Shown here: piece by piece, positions 13,106 through 22,900 of the stretch | Numbering within the stretch: position 1 is the first letter of the stretch | Layout of the letters: the number at the start of each line of letters is the position of its first letter | DNA from: Pseudoclavibacter endophyticus | GTDB taxonomy: Bacteria > Actinomycetota > Actinomycetes > Actinomycetales > Microbacteriaceae | Assembly (NCBI RefSeq): GCF_008831085.1 | Contig: NZ_WBJY01000003.1 | Coordinates: 62,001-126,000, forward strand | Direction of reading: 5' to 3' | Length of the DNA stretch: 64,000 bases | Notes under the pieces: model-generated | What the model was told of the DNA's origin: nothing | Seen by the model: the letters and a program-made list of their open reading frames with translations, nothing else | Databases searched by the model: none | Made by a program: the position numbers and the translations under genes

Positions 13106-13474
13106 ATGATTCAGCAAGAATCCCGCCTCCGCGTCGCCGACAACACCGGCGCGAAGGAGCTGCTCACGATTCGCGTGCTCGGCGGCTCCGGCCGTCGCTA
13201 CGCGGGCGTCGGCGATGTCATCGTCGCGACCGTCAAGGACGCGATTCCCGGCGGCAACGTCAAGAAGGGCGACATCGTCAAGGCCGTGATCGTTCGCACG
13301 ATCAAGCCGACGCGTCGCGCTGACGGGTCGTACATCCGCTTCGACGAGAATGCGGCCGTCGTGCTCCGCACCGACGGTGACCCGCGCGGTACCCGCATCT
13401 TCGGACCGGTCGGGCGCGAACTGCGCGACAAGAAGTTCATGAAGATCATTTCGCTCGCTCCGGAGGTGCTGTAA
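13106..13474 (+). CDS. rplN: 50S ribosomal protein L14
   Basis: 122 residues, the standard length, starting [19 protein letters not shown]14 forms an intersubunit bridge and the RsfS docking site. It opens the spc gene block. Confidence 0.98.
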   Translation: MIQQESRLRVADNTGAKELLTIRVLGGSGRRYAGVGDVIVATVKDAIPGGNVKKGDIVKAVIVRTIKPTRRADGSYIRFDENAAVVLRTDGDPRGTRIFGPVGRELRDKKFMKIISLAPEVL

Positions 13475-13477
13475 CCC

Positions 13478-13957
13478 ATGGCGAATATCCGTAAGGGCGA
13501 CCTCGTCGAGGTCATCTCGGGTGCTCGCGCCGAGCGCGGCAAGCAGGGCACGGTGCTCGAGGTGCTGGCCGAGCAGAACCGCGTCATCGTCGAGGGCGTG
13601 AACTACGTCACGAAGCACACGCGCATCGGCCAGTCGCAGCGCGGGAGCAAGACCGGCGGCATCGAGACCGTCGAGGCGCCCATTCACATTTCCAACGTCG
13701 CCCTCGTCGACCCCGACACCAAGGTGCCCGCTCGCGTGGGCTTCCATGAGGAAGAGGTCACGAAGGACGGCATGACCCGCACCGTTCGCACGCGCTACTT
13801 CAAGCCGTCGCGCCGGGCGGAGAAGCCGGCCAAGGACGACACCAAGGCCGACACGAAGAAGGCCACGAGCGACAGCGCGGCCAAGAAGCCCGCCAAGGCG
13901 AAGAAGGCCGACGCGGACGCTTCGGACGACACGGCCGCCGAGAAGGACAGCGAGTAA
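13478..13957 (+). CDS. rplX: 50S ribosomal protein L24 with a long C-terminal tail
   Basis: The KOW-type core ([21 protein letters not shown]) and the rest of L24 end near residue 115; about 45 further residues of Lys/Ala/Asp low complexity follow ([16 protein letters not shown]), giving 159 residues against the usual 100-120. L24 initiates 50S assembly. The tail keeps the reading frame and is followed two bases later by rplE, so it is genuine coding sequence. Confidence 0.97.
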   Translation: MANIRKGDLVEVISGARAERGKQGTVLEVLAEQNRVIVEGVNYVTKHTRIGQSQRGSKTGGIETVEAPIHISNVALVDPDTKVPARVGFHEEEVTKDGMTRTVRTRYFKPSRRAEKPAKDDTKADTKKATSDSAAKKPAKAKKADADASDDTAAEKDSE

Positions 13958-13959
13958 CG

Positions 13960-14547
13960 ATGACGGACACCGCGACGGTGGCTGGCAACATCCAGCCCCG
14001 GCTGAAGCAGAAGTACCGCGACGAGATCAAGCCCGAGCTGCTTGAGGAGCTCGGTTTGAGCAACATCAACCAGGTTCCCGGTCTCGTGAAGATCGTCGTC
14101 AACATGGGCGTCGGCGAGGCCGCGCGCGACGGCAAAATCATCGAGGGCGCGATCGCCGACCTCACCGCCATCACGGGTCAGAAGCCCATGGTGACCAAGG
14201 CGCGAAAGTCGATCGCTCAGTTCAAGCTGCGCGAGGGCCAGCCCATCGGCACGCACGTCACGCTTCGTGGCGACCGCATGTGGGAGTTCCTCGACCGCCT
14301 CCTGAGCCTCGCGCTTCCCCGCATCCGCGACTTCCGCGGTCTCTCGGACAAGCAGTTCGACGGCCACGGCAATTACACGTTCGGTCTCACGGAGCAGGTC
14401 ATGTTCCACGAGATCGATCCGGACAAGATCGACCGCACCCGCGGTATGGACATCACCGTCGTCACTTCGGCGACGAGCGATGACCAGGGGCGGGCCCTGC
14501 TGACGAAGCTCGGGTTCCCCTACCGCGAAAAGGCGCAGCAGGCCTAG
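13960..14547 (+). CDS. rplE: 50S ribosomal protein L5
   Basis: 195 residues. It binds 5S rRNA and contacts the P-site tRNA. In most bacteria a gene for S14 follows; here an 89-bp spacer with two hairpins leads directly to rpsH. Confidence 0.98.
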   Translation: MTDTATVAGNIQPRLKQKYRDEIKPELLEELGLSNINQVPGLVKIVVNMGVGEAARDGKIIEGAIADLTAITGQKPMVTKARKSIAQFKLREGQPIGTHVTLRGDRMWEFLDRLLSLALPRIRDFRGLSDKQFDGHGNYTFGLTEQVMFHEIDPDKIDRTRGMDITVVTSATSDDQGRALLTKLGFPYREKAQQA

Positions 14548-14555
14548 TCCTCCCT

Positions 14556-14609
14556 GCGCTGGGCAGCCGCCCAGCGCATCCACCACAGGTCACGACCCCG
14601 TGTACGGGG
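14556..14609 (+). other. Two hairpins in the rplE-rpsH spacer
   Basis: GCGCTGGGC (14556-14564) pairs perfectly with GCCCAGCGC (14569-14577) around the loop AGCC; a second stem CCCCG (14596-14600) / CGGGG (14605-14609) has loop TGTA. No T-run follows. They may attenuate or process the spc mRNA, or bind a ribosomal protein: in E. coli S8 represses this operon at the rplE start region. Confidence 0.5.
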
Positions 14610-14636
14610 CGTGAAACCAGGCGAAAGGCACTCATC

Positions 14637-15035
14637 ATGACGATGACCGATCCCGTCGCAGACATGCTCACGCGTCTGCGCAACGCCAATTCGGCGCACC
14701 ACGACACCGTCTCAATGCCGGCGTCCAAGCTCAAGACCCGCATCGCTGAGATTCTCAAGCGCGAGGGCTACATCGCCGATGTCGCCACGACGCCGGCCAA
14801 GGTCGGCGAGACGCTGACGCTGACGCTCAAGTTCGGTCCCAACCGCGAGCAGTCCATCGGTGGCATCAAGCGCGTCTCGAAGCCGGGCCTGCGCGTGTAC
14901 GCGCGCTCGACCGAGCTCCCCACGGTGCTCGGCGGCCTCGGTGTCGCCATCCTGTCCACCTCCTCCGGTCTTCTCACCGACCGCGAGGCCGAGCAGAAGG
15001 GCGTGGGTGGGGAAGTCCTCGCCTACGTGTGGTGA
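14637..15035 (+). CDS. rpsH: 30S ribosomal protein S8
   Basis: 132 residues, normal; binds the central domain of 16S rRNA and in E. coli represses the spc operon. The ATG at 14637 ([11 protein letters not shown]) is used, with GCGAAAGG upstream; a second ATG two codons on is possible. Confidence 0.98.
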   Translation: MTMTDPVADMLTRLRNANSAHHDTVSMPASKLKTRIAEILKREGYIADVATTPAKVGETLTLTLKFGPNREQSIGGIKRVSKPGLRVYARSTELPTVLGGLGVAILSTSSGLLTDREAEQKGVGGEVLAYVW

Positions 15036-15041
15036 TCGAAC

Positions 15042-15578
15042 ATGTCGCGAATCGGACGACTCCCAATTGCCATTCCCGCGGGCGTCGAGGTCAAGCTCGA
15101 CGGGCGCGAGGTCACCGTCAAGGGCTCGAAGGGTGAGCTGTCGCTCACCGTCGCCGAGCCGATCGAGGTGGCGGTCGAGGACGGACAGGTCCTCGTCACC
15201 CGTCCCGACGACGAGCGCGAGTCGCGTGCCCTGCACGGGCTGACGCGCACGCTCATCAACAACAACATCATCGGCGTCACCCAGGGCTACACGAAGAGCC
15301 TCGAGGTCGTCGGCACCGGTTACCGCGTGCAGGCCAAGGGCGCGAACCTCGAGCTCGCGCTCGGCTACTCGCACCCCGTGTTCGTCGAGCCCCCCGCCGG
15401 CATCTCGTTCAAGGTCGAGGGCCAGAACAAGGTGACCGTCGAAGGCATCGACAAGCAGGCTGTCGGCGAGTGCGCCGCCAACATCCGCAAGCTTCGCCTG
15501 CCCGAGCCCTACAAGGGCAAGGGCGTGCGCTACGAGGGCGAGCAGATCCGCCGCAAGGCCGGAAAGGCTGGGAAGTAG
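15042..15578 (+). CDS. rplF: 50S ribosomal protein L6
   Basis: 178 residues, the standard length, with both L6 repeats and the C-terminal [15 protein letters not shown] motif. It sits near the sarcin-ricin loop and factor-binding site. Six bases after rpsH. Confidence 0.98.
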   Translation: MSRIGRLPIAIPAGVEVKLDGREVTVKGSKGELSLTVAEPIEVAVEDGQVLVTRPDDERESRALHGLTRTLINNNIIGVTQGYTKSLEVVGTGYRVQAKGANLELALGYSHPVFVEPPAGISFKVEGQNKVTVEGIDKQAVGECAANIRKLRLPEPYKGKGVRYEGEQIRRKAGKAGK

Positions 15579-15580
15579 TC

Positions 15581-15952
15581 ATGGGACTCGGTACCCGAGG
15601 AAAGAGCAAGCAGGCCGCACGCGGCCGTCGTCACGACCGTCTTCGCAAGAAGATCGTCGGCACCGAGGTGCGCCCTCGCCTCGTCGTCACCCGTTCGACC
15701 CGTCACGTGTTCGTGCAGGTCGTCGACGACGCCAAGGGTCGCACCCTCGCCAGCGCGTCGACCATGGAGCAAGAGCTTCGTGGCATCGATGGCGACAAGT
15801 CGGCCAAGGCCAAGCGTGTCGGCGAGTTGGTCGCCGAGCGCGCCAAGGCGGCGGGCATCGAGTCGGTGGTCTTTGACCGCGGCGGCAACAAGTACGCAGG
15901 TCGTGTCGCAGCGATCGCTGACGGAGCACGAGAGGCAGGGCTGAACCTGTGA
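15581..15952 (+). CDS. rplR: 50S ribosomal protein L18
   Basis: 123 residues from the ATG at 15581 ([18 protein letters not shown]); the frame is open further upstream inside rplF but that is not family sequence. A 5S rRNA-binding protein of the central protuberance. Its stop overlaps the rpsE start (GTGA). Confidence 0.97.
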   Translation: MGLGTRGKSKQAARGRRHDRLRKKIVGTEVRPRLVVTRSTRHVFVQVVDDAKGRTLASASTMEQELRGIDGDKSAKAKRVGELVAERAKAAGIESVVFDRGGNKYAGRVAAIADGAREAGLNL

Positions 15953-16668
15953 CCGAGACAACGGAACAGAACGTTCCCGACAACATCAGCGACCGTCCCG
16001 TCGAGACGGCCGCCGCGAGCGAGTCCTCGCAGCGCGAGGGCGGTGGCCGCACAGACCGTCGCGGCGGCCGTGGAGATCGCCAGGGCGGACGCGGCGGCCG
16101 CGACCGTGGCGGCGACGACAAGAGCAACCCGTTCCTCGAGCGCGTCGTCACCATCAACCGCGTTTCGAAGGTCGTCAAGGGCGGCCGTCGCTTCGCTTTC
16201 ACGGCGCTCGTCGTCGTGGGCGACGGCAACGGCCTCGTGGGCGTCGGCTACGGCAAGGCCCGCGAGGTTCCCCTCGCGATCTCGAAGGGCGTCGAAGAGG
16301 CCAAGAAGAACTTCTTCCGCGTCCCGCGCGTGCAGAAGACGATCCCGCACCCCGTCCAGGGTGAGGCCGCCGCGGGTGTCGTGCTGCTGCGGCCCGCGGC
16401 TGCTGGTACTGGCGTTATCGCCGGTGGTCCGGTTCGCGCCGTCCTCGAGTGCGCCGGCATCCATGACGTGCTCTCGAAGTCGCTCGGGTCGTCGAACACG
16501 ATCAACATCGTCCACGCGACCGTCCAAGCGCTCAAGCAGCTCGAGGAGCCGCGTGCCGTCGCGGCCCGCCGTGGGCTCGACGTCGACGCGGTGGTTCCCG
16601 CGCGCATCCTGCGCGCTGAGGAGCAGGCCCGCGTCGAGGCCGCCGAAGCCTCGAAGGTTGGTGCGTAA
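15949..16668 (+). CDS. rpsE: 30S ribosomal protein S5
   Basis: 239 residues from a GTG that overlaps the rplR stop. The conserved S5 body ([20 protein letters not shown]) begins only near residue 61; before it is an acidic stretch and a Gly/Arg/Asp-rich segment such as [16 protein letters not shown], an RNA-binding-like extension common in Actinobacteria. S5 contributes to decoding fidelity and the mRNA entry tunnel. Its stop overlaps rpmD by one base. Confidence 0.97.
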   Translation: MTETTEQNVPDNISDRPVETAAASESSQREGGGRTDRRGGRGDRQGGRGGRDRGGDDKSNPFLERVVTINRVSKVVKGGRRFAFTALVVVGDGNGLVGVGYGKAREVPLAISKGVEEAKKNFFRVPRVQKTIPHPVQGEAAAGVVLLRPAAAGTGVIAGGPVRAVLECAGIHDVLSKSLGSSNTINIVHATVQALKQLEEPRAVAARRGLDVDAVVPARILRAEEQARVEAAEASKVGA

Positions 16669-16853
16669 TGGCGAACATCAAGGTGACGCAGACCAAGTCG
16701 GTCATCAGTGAGAAGCAGAACCAGCGCGACACGCTCCGTTCGCTTGGGCTCAAGCGGATCGGCGACTCGGTCGTCAAGGAAGACAACGCCGTGAACCGCG
16801 GCTACGTCAAGACGGTCGCTCACCTGGTGAAGGTCGAGGAGATCAGCGAATGA
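16668..16853 (+). CDS. rpmD: 50S ribosomal protein L30
   Basis: 61 residues, normal for L30 (ends [12 protein letters not shown]). Starts on the last base of rpsE (TAATG) and ends in an ATGA overlap with rplO, so it is fully embedded in the coupled array. Confidence 0.97.
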   Translation: MANIKVTQTKSVISEKQNQRDTLRSLGLKRIGDSVVKEDNAVNRGYVKTVAHLVKVEEISE

Positions 16854-17323
16854 CCAAGAACGAAGAGCAGAACGAGAAGAAGTCCGTTCCTCAGCTGAAG
16901 GTGCACCACCTTCGTCCGGCGACCGGCGCGAAGACCGCGAAGACTCGCGTCGGCCGCGGTGAGGGCTCCAAGGGCAAGACGGCCGGCCGCGGCACGAAGG
17001 GCACGCGGGCTCGCAAGGGCGTTCCCGCGGGCTTCGAGGGTGGCCAGATGCCGCTGCACATGCGCACGCCGAAGCTGCGCGGGTTCAAGAACCCGTTCCG
17101 CACCGAATACCAGGTCGTGAACCTCGACAAGCTCGGCGAGCTGTTCCCCGAGGGCGGCTCGGTCACGCGTGACGCACTCATCGAGAAGGGCGTCATCAAT
17201 CGAGGCGAGCTCGTCAAGGTGCTCGGCGGCGGCGAGATTGCGGTTAAGCTGAACGTTGCAGTCGACAAGGTCTCGGCCTCTGCTCAGCAGAAGATCGAGG
17301 CGGCCGGCGGTTCGGTCGAGTAG
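16850..17323 (+). CDS. rplO: 50S ribosomal protein L15
   Basis: 157 residues. The conserved N-terminal Gly/Lys/Arg-rich segment ([19 protein letters not shown]) that threads through 23S rRNA is present, after an actinobacterial-style 20-residue extension. Last gene before a strong terminator, so secY probably has its own transcript. Confidence 0.98.
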   Translation: MTKNEEQNEKKSVPQLKVHHLRPATGAKTAKTRVGRGEGSKGKTAGRGTKGTRARKGVPAGFEGGQMPLHMRTPKLRGFKNPFRTEYQVVNLDKLGELFPEGGSVTRDALIEKGVINRGELVKVLGGGEIAVKLNVAVDKVSASAQQKIEAAGGSVE

Positions 17324-17350
17324 TCACGCCCGAGACAAGTCGGGTCTCAG

Positions 17351-17378
17351 GCGGGGGTCGGCGGAAGCCGGCCCCCGC
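17351..17378 (+). terminator. Terminator after rplO
   Basis: GCGGGGGTCGGC / GCCGGCCCCCGC, 12-bp stem with one G-T wobble, loop GGAA, then TTCGTC. Same architecture as the terminator after tuf. It separates the ribosomal protein genes from secY-adk. Confidence 0.85.
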
Positions 17379-17458
17379 TTCGTCACGTGAACGGCCTATC
17401 GTGGCCGTGCGCCGAGTTGCAGCCGGCGTCGTAACTTCAACGAAAGCAGGACGAGAGC

Positions 17459-18820
17459 GTGTTCAGTGCCATTGCGCGGGTGTTCAAGACTCCCGACCTC
17501 CGTCGGAAGATCCTGTTCACCCTGGCCATGGTGGCGATCTATCGCCTCGGGACCGTGATCCCGGGGCCGTTCGTCAACTACCCCAACGTGCAACAGTGTC
17601 TGGCGTCCGGCAGCACGACCGCCGGCTTCCAGGACATGATCAATCTGTTCTCCGGCGGCGCGCTGCTGCAGCTCTCGATCTTCGCGCTCGGCGTCATGCC
17701 GTACATCACGGCGTCGATCATCACGCAGCTGCTTCGCGTCGTGATCCCGCACTTCGATGCGCTCCACAAGGAGGGTCAAACCGGGCAACAGAAGCTGACC
17801 CAATACACGCGTTACATGACGATCGGCCTCGCGGTGCTGCAGGCCACGACGCTCGTGACGGTCGCTCGTTCCGGTGCCCTGTTCGGCGGTTCGACGAACC
17901 CGGCCTGTCAGAACATCCTCGACATGCTGCCGGCAACCGAGCCCGGCGCCGAGATCAACAACGTCATCCGCATGGTTCTCATGATCCTCGCGCTGACCGC
18001 CGGCACGACCGTGATCATGTGGCTGGGCGAGCTGATCACCGAGCGCGGCATTGGTAACGGCATGTCGCTGCTCATCTTCACCTCGATCTCGGCAACGTTC
18101 CCGTCGGCCATCGGCTCGATGGCGCAGGGTGACAGTGGCATGATCACGCTCGTCATGATCCTCCTGATCGGCCTGCTCATCATGATGGGTGTCGTCTTCG
18201 TGGAGCAGTCGCAGCGGCGCATCCCCGTGCAGTACGCCAAGCGAATGGTCGGCAGGCGCACGTACGGCGGCAACTCGACCTACATTCCGATCAAGGTCAA
18301 CCAGGCCGGCGTGATCCCGGTCATCTTCGCGTCATCGCTGCTGTACCTGCCCATGCTCGTTGCGCAGTTCAACCAGACGCCCGACCCCGTGACCGGTGAG
18401 CTGCCGGGCTGGGTGACCTGGATCTCCAACAACTTCACGACCGGTGACCACCCGCTCTACATGGCGGTGTACTTCCTGCTCGTTATCGGCTTCGCCTACT
18501 TCTACGTCGCGATCGCGTTCAACCCCGAGGAGGTCGCCGAGAACATGCGCAAGCACGGCGGGTTCGTCCCGGGCATCCGAGCCGGTCGTCCGACGGCGGA
18601 GTACCTCAACTACGTGCTCACGCGCATCACGTTCCCTGGGTCGCTGTATCTGGGCATCCTGGCCGTGATCCCGCTCATCGCGTTGGCGACCGTGAACGCC
18701 AATCAGAACTTCCCGTTCGGCGGGGCATCGATGCTCATCATCGTCGGTGTCGGCCTCGAGACGGTCAAGCAGATCGACGCCCAGCTCCAGCAACGAAACT
18801 ACGAGGGACTCCTTCGATGA
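17459..18820 (+). CDS. secY: Protein translocase subunit SecY
   Basis: 453 residues with ten hydrophobic segments, the channel of the Sec translocon in the plasma membrane. The plug and pore region (beginning AIYRLGTVIPGP), the cytoplasmic loop GRRTYGGNSTYIPIKVNQAG and the C-terminal QRNYEGLLR that contact ribosome and SecA are all present. GTG start at 17459 after AGGACGAGAG. ATGA overlap with adk. Confidence 0.98.
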   Translation: MFSAIARVFKTPDLRRKILFTLAMVAIYRLGTVIPGPFVNYPNVQQCLASGSTTAGFQDMINLFSGGALLQLSIFALGVMPYITASIITQLLRVVIPHFDALHKEGQTGQQKLTQYTRYMTIGLAVLQATTLVTVARSGALFGGSTNPACQNILDMLPATEPGAEINNVIRMVLMILALTAGTTVIMWLGELITERGIGNGMSLLIFTSISATFPSAIGSMAQGDSGMITLVMILLIGLLIMMGVVFVEQSQRRIPVQYAKRMVGRRTYGGNSTYIPIKVNQAGVIPVIFASSLLYLPMLVAQFNQTPDPVTGELPGWVTWISNNFTTGDHPLYMAVYFLLVIGFAYFYVAIAFNPEEVAENMRKHGGFVPGIRAGRPTAEYLNYVLTRITFPGSLYLGILAVIPLIALATVNANQNFPFGGASMLIIVGVGLETVKQIDAQLQQRNYEGLLR

Positions 18821-19422
18821 CCGCACGCACCGCAGACAACGCTGTCCGGCTTCTGATCGTCGGCCCCCCTGGTGCAGGCAAGGGCACGCAGGCCACGGGG
18901 CTCGCGCGCGCCTACGGTGTTCCCGCCATCTCGACGGGCGACATCTTCCGGTCGAACATCAAGAACGGCACCGACCTCGGTCTCAAGGTGCAGTCGATCA
19001 TCGAGTCCGGCTCGCTCGTGCCGGACTCCCTCACGAACGAGCTGGTTCGTGACCGCATCGCGCAAGACGACTGCAACGGCGGCTTCCTGCTGGACGGCTA
19101 CCCTCGCACCGTCGAGCAGGTCGACTTCCTGACCGACCACTTGGGGGCGTCGGGCGCCGCTATCGACGCGGTCGTGCGGCTCATCGTCGACACGGAGGTC
19201 GTGGTCGACCGGCTGCGGAATCGCGCGGTGAAAGAGGGCAGGGTCGACGACACCGAGACGGTCATCCGCAATCGCCTCGACGTGTACGCGAGGGAGACCG
19301 AGCCGATCGTCGCGATCTACGGCGACCGCGGCGTGCTCGTTGACGTCGACGGCGAGGGGCGCGTCGACGAGGTGGCGAAGCGCATCCTCGACAGCCTCGC
19401 CGAGCAGGGCGTGCGCCGGTAG
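18817..19422 (+). CDS. adk: Adenylate kinase
   Basis: 201 residues; ATP + AMP to 2 ADP. P-loop GPPGAGKGT at 16-24, the AMP-site segment STGDIFR and the DGYPRT motif are seen. The LID is the short form (RNRAVKEGRVDDTETVIRNR) without the four-Cys zinc site, as usual in Actinobacteria. Coupled to secY by ATGA overlap. Here nothing follows on this strand until smc, whereas map and infA usually do. Confidence 0.97.
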   Translation: MTARTADNAVRLLIVGPPGAGKGTQATGLARAYGVPAISTGDIFRSNIKNGTDLGLKVQSIIESGSLVPDSLTNELVRDRIAQDDCNGGFLLDGYPRTVEQVDFLTDHLGASGAAIDAVVRLIVDTEVVVDRLRNRAVKEGRVDDTETVIRNRLDVYARETEPIVAIYGDRGVLVDVDGEGRVDEVAKRILDSLAEQGVRR

Positions 19423-19446
19423 CAGCGCGCGGAGCTCGCGAGACGA

Positions 19447-19466
19447 CCGCGGCGGACCCGCCGCGG
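19447..19466 (+). terminator. Probable terminator between adk and the convergent lipoprotein gene
   Basis: CCGCGGCG (19447-19454), loop GACC, CGCCGCGG (19459-19466). There is no clear T-run on either strand. Just downstream two direct copies of GCGAGCTAGC (19473-19482 and 19484-19493) run into the stop codon of the minus-strand gene. Confidence 0.45.
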
Positions 19467-19488
19467 GGATGCGCGAGCTAGCCGCGAG

Positions 19489-19833
19489 CTAGCGCAGAGG
19501 CGCGGCGCCCTCCCCGGCGACCGGCGCGACCGGGATGCCGCTGCCGATCAGGCCGCTCGGCCCGGGGTCGTCGGTCTCGGTCGGACGCGGCGAGACGGTC
19601 GCGGTCGCGATTGGCGCCTCGTCGATGCCGTCAGGCGCCTCCGTCGGGTCGGCCGGCGCGGTCGTCACCGGCGGCACCCGCTCGAAGCGCTCATACAGGA
19701 GCCCCTCCATCAGGGGAGCCGCGGCGCATGCCGCGAGCAGCGCGGCGGTCACCGACGCAGCGGCCACCGCCGCGGCCAGGCGGCGCGCATTGGGGAGCGC
19801 CTGCTCCGGGCCCGAGGCGTTGCGGCGGATCAT
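19489..19833 (-). CDS. Small putative lipoprotein
   Basis: 114 residues from the ATG at 19833. A basic start, a hydrophobic stretch and LLAAC form a plausible lipoprotein signal with Cys as the lipidated residue (near residue 36); the mature part is Pro/Thr/Asp/Glu-rich and probably unstructured. In-frame ATG at 19842 and an upstream open frame exist, but a TACGAT box 7 nt before 19833 favours that start. Divergent from smc. Family and function unrecognised. Confidence 0.6.
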   Translation of the reverse strand: MIRRNASGPEQALPNARRLAAAVAAASVTAALLAACAAAPLMEGLLYERFERVPPVTTAPADPTEAPDGIDEAPIATATVSPRPTETDDPGPSGLIGSGIPVAPVAGEGAAPLR

Positions 19834-19840
19834 GCCCCGC

Positions 19841-19846
19841 ATCGTA
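19841..19846 (-). promoter_or_regulatory. -10 box TACGAT for a probable leaderless transcript
   Basis: On the minus strand TACGAT (19846 to 19841) ends 7 nt before the ATG at 19833. No -35 hexamer is evident. Confidence 0.45.
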
Positions 19847-19850
19847 CTCG

Positions 19851-19877
19851 CACCGCGCGCCGAGGAGGCGCGCGGTG
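19851..19877. other. Perfect 11-bp inverted repeat between divergent lipoprotein gene and smc
   Basis: CACCGCGCGCC (19851-19861), GAGGA, GGCGCGCGGTG (19867-19877). It lies immediately upstream of the minus-strand -10 box and about 26 bp before a TAGTCT box (19903-19908) that may serve smc, so it could be an operator for either gene. Confidence 0.45.
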
Positions 19878-19991
19878 CCCCGCCAGCGCGCAGTCGGCCG
19901 GGTAGTCTGCCGGAAGGCACCGGCGACCGCGCACCGGCCACGTCGGCGCCGGCAGCAGCATCCACCCGTCACCCGCCGAACCGGAGCCCGC

Positions 19992-22900
19992 ATGCACCTC
20001 AAGAGCTTGACGCTCAAGGGGTTCAAATCGTTCGCGAACCCGACCTCGCTCGTGTTCGAGCCGGGTGTCACGTGCGTGGTGGGGCCGAACGGCTCGGGCA
20101 AGTCGAACGTGGTCGATGCCCTCGCATGGGTCATGGGCGAGCAGGGCGCCAAGAGTCTTCGCGGCGGGAAGATGGAGGATGTGATCTTCGCGGGCACGTC
20201 GACGCGCGGGCCGCTGGGCCGCGCCGAGGTGACGCTCACGATCGACAACGTCGACGGCACGCTGCCCATCGACTACTCCGAGGTGACGATCCGCCGCACG
20301 CTGTTCCGCAACGGCGGCAGCGAGTACGCCATCAACGGCGAGCAGGCGCGGTTGCTCGACGTGCAGGAGCTCCTGAGCGACACGGGGCTCGGGCGCGAGA
20401 TGCACGTGATCGTCGGCCAGGGCCGGCTCGACAACGTGCTGCACGCGACCCCCGAAGAGCGACGCGGCTTCATCGAGGAGGCCGCCGGCATTCTCAAGCA
20501 CCGCCGCCGCAAGGAGAAGACGGTGCGCAAACTCGAGGGCATGGAGGCCAACCTCACGCGCCTGAACGACCTCGCGACCGAGGTGCGCCGCCAGCTCAAG
20601 CCCCTCGGGCGACAGGCAGAGGTCGCGAGGCGCGCGCACGGCATCGCCGCGATCGCCCGGGATGCTCGAGCCAGGCTGTTCGCAGACGACGTGGTCCGTC
20701 TCCGCCGCGCGGTGCGGGAGGCCACGGCGACCGAGCAGGAGCGCGGTACCGAGCGCGCCGTGCTGAACGAGAAGCTGCAGCGCGCACTCGCGCGCGCCGA
20801 GCGCATCATCGCGGAGCAGCGGGGCGACGAGGTCGACCGGGCCCGCAAGACGCGGTTCGAGCTCGAATCGGTGCTGGAACGGATGCGCAACACGCAGATG
20901 CTCGCGTCGCAGCGACGCGGGCTCGTCGCCCAGCGCCTCGAAGCGCCCGAGTTCACCCCGAGCGTCACGCGTGAGGAGGTCGAGTCGGCAGTGAACGAGG
21001 CCCGCCGACTGGCGTCGGAGGTGGGCGATGCCGAGACCGCCTGGGCCGAGGCGCAGGAGGCGACCCGCGTGGCGCGCCAAGCGCTCGACGAGGTCGACCG
21101 GCAGGTCGCAGCGACCTCGGCGCTGATCGCACAGCACGAGGTGCGGCAGACCGAGCTCAAGGGGCGCGCCGAATCGGCCGCGGGGCGGCTCGCGTCGGTG
21201 CGCGGGGAGGTGCTGCGACAGACGAACGCCCGTGACGCCGCTCGGTCGCGGCTCGACGCGGCGGCGACCACCCTCGACGAGCTGCTCGCAACCTCGGCGC
21301 GCGGCGAGGCCGACTCGTCCGAGCTCGATGAAACCTACCGGGAGGCCGCCGAGGCCGTGACGCGCGCCGAGGGTGACCTCGAGGAGGCCCGTGACCGACT
21401 GCACAGCCTCGAGCGCGAGCGCGACGCCCTCGAGGCGCGACGGGCGGCGCTGGCACTCGCGGCGAAGACGCCGGACGGCACCGACGCGCTGCTCGCGGCC
21501 GGGCTCGTCGGCGTGCGTGGCACCGTGACCGATCACGTGCGCGTCGCCGAGGGGTACGAGGCGGCCGTCGCGGCGGCGCTCGGGTCGCTCGCCGACGCCG
21601 TGCTCGTCGACGGGGCCGCCGCCGGGCGTGGCGTGCTCGAGCGAGCGCGCGGCGAAAAGCTCGGACGCGTCGAACTCGTGGTCGATGTCGATGTCGATGT
21701 CGATGCCGATGTCGATACCGAGGACCGGGGCTTCGACGTGACGCCCGGCTCGGGCGCGACGCGGGCATCCGAGGTCGTTCTCTCAGCGCCGGCGGCCGTG
21801 CGCGCCATGCTGCGCGACGTGGTCGTCGTCGACGACCTGGCGGTGGCGGGCGCGCTGCTCGACGGGCCGTCCGGCGCGGCCCTGGCCCGTGCGGGTGCGA
21901 CGGTCGTGACGCGAGAGGCCGACGTGCTGGCACCGCGCGTGTACCGCGGCGGGTCCGGCGGCGTCGGGCAATCGCGGCTCGAGCTGAGCGCCGACCTCGA
22001 GCGCACGGTTGCGCGGCTCGACGAGGTCACGCGCGCGCGTGACGCCGCGTCGATCGAGGTGGCCGAGCTGCGCGGGGCGCTGAGCGCAGCGAAGCAGGCG
22101 TCGACCGGGGCCCTGGATGCGCTTCGCGCGTTCGACGCCGATCTCGCGTCGCAGCGCGAGCAGCTCAATCGCGCGCAGGCCCGCAGCGACGCGGCGGTGG
22201 CTGAGCATGCCCGCGCCGTCACGGCACTGGAAACGGCAAGCGCCGGGGTCGGCGAGGCCGAGGAGCGTGCCGCCGCGGCGAAGCGAGCGTACGAGGAGCA
22301 CCTGGCCACGCCACGCCCGACGCTCGAGGCAGGCGTGCGTGACGAGGCCGCGGCGCGCGTCGAGCGCGCCCGTGACGCCGAGGTCGAGGCGCGGCTGGCC
22401 GTCGAGACCCGCAAGGAGCGGGTGCGGGGCGAGCGTGCGAGGGCCGAACGGCTCGCGACCCAGCTCGAGGCCGATCGGGAGGCGGCTGACCGGGCGGCTC
22501 GCGAGGCCGTGCTCCGGCGCCGGGAGCTCGCCCGCATCGAAGCCGCGCTCGCGGTGATGCCCACCGTGCTCGCCTCGCTCGAGGGAGCGGTCGACGAGGC
22601 GCGGACCGCGCAGCATGACGCCGAGCGCGACCGCGAGGCGAAAAATGAGGAGCTGGCGGCGCTGCGGGCCGAGGAGTCGACGCTACGTCAACGGCTCGGC
22701 GAGATCACAGAAGACGTGCACGCGCTCGAGCTGGGGATCTACGAGAAGAAGCTGCAACTCAAGAACGTGCTCGATCGTGCCGCCAGCGAGCTATCGATGG
22801 GGGAGCAGGTGCTGGTCGCGGAGTATGGTCCAGACCGGCTCGTGCCGCGTGACGACGAGGCGCTGCGCTCGCACGCGGAGCGGGCGGCGGCCCTGGCCGC

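Noticed and set aside
18817..19422. Adenylate kinase as truncated because the zinc LID is missing
   Set aside because: The short LID form is a normal variant and the protein has all motifs.
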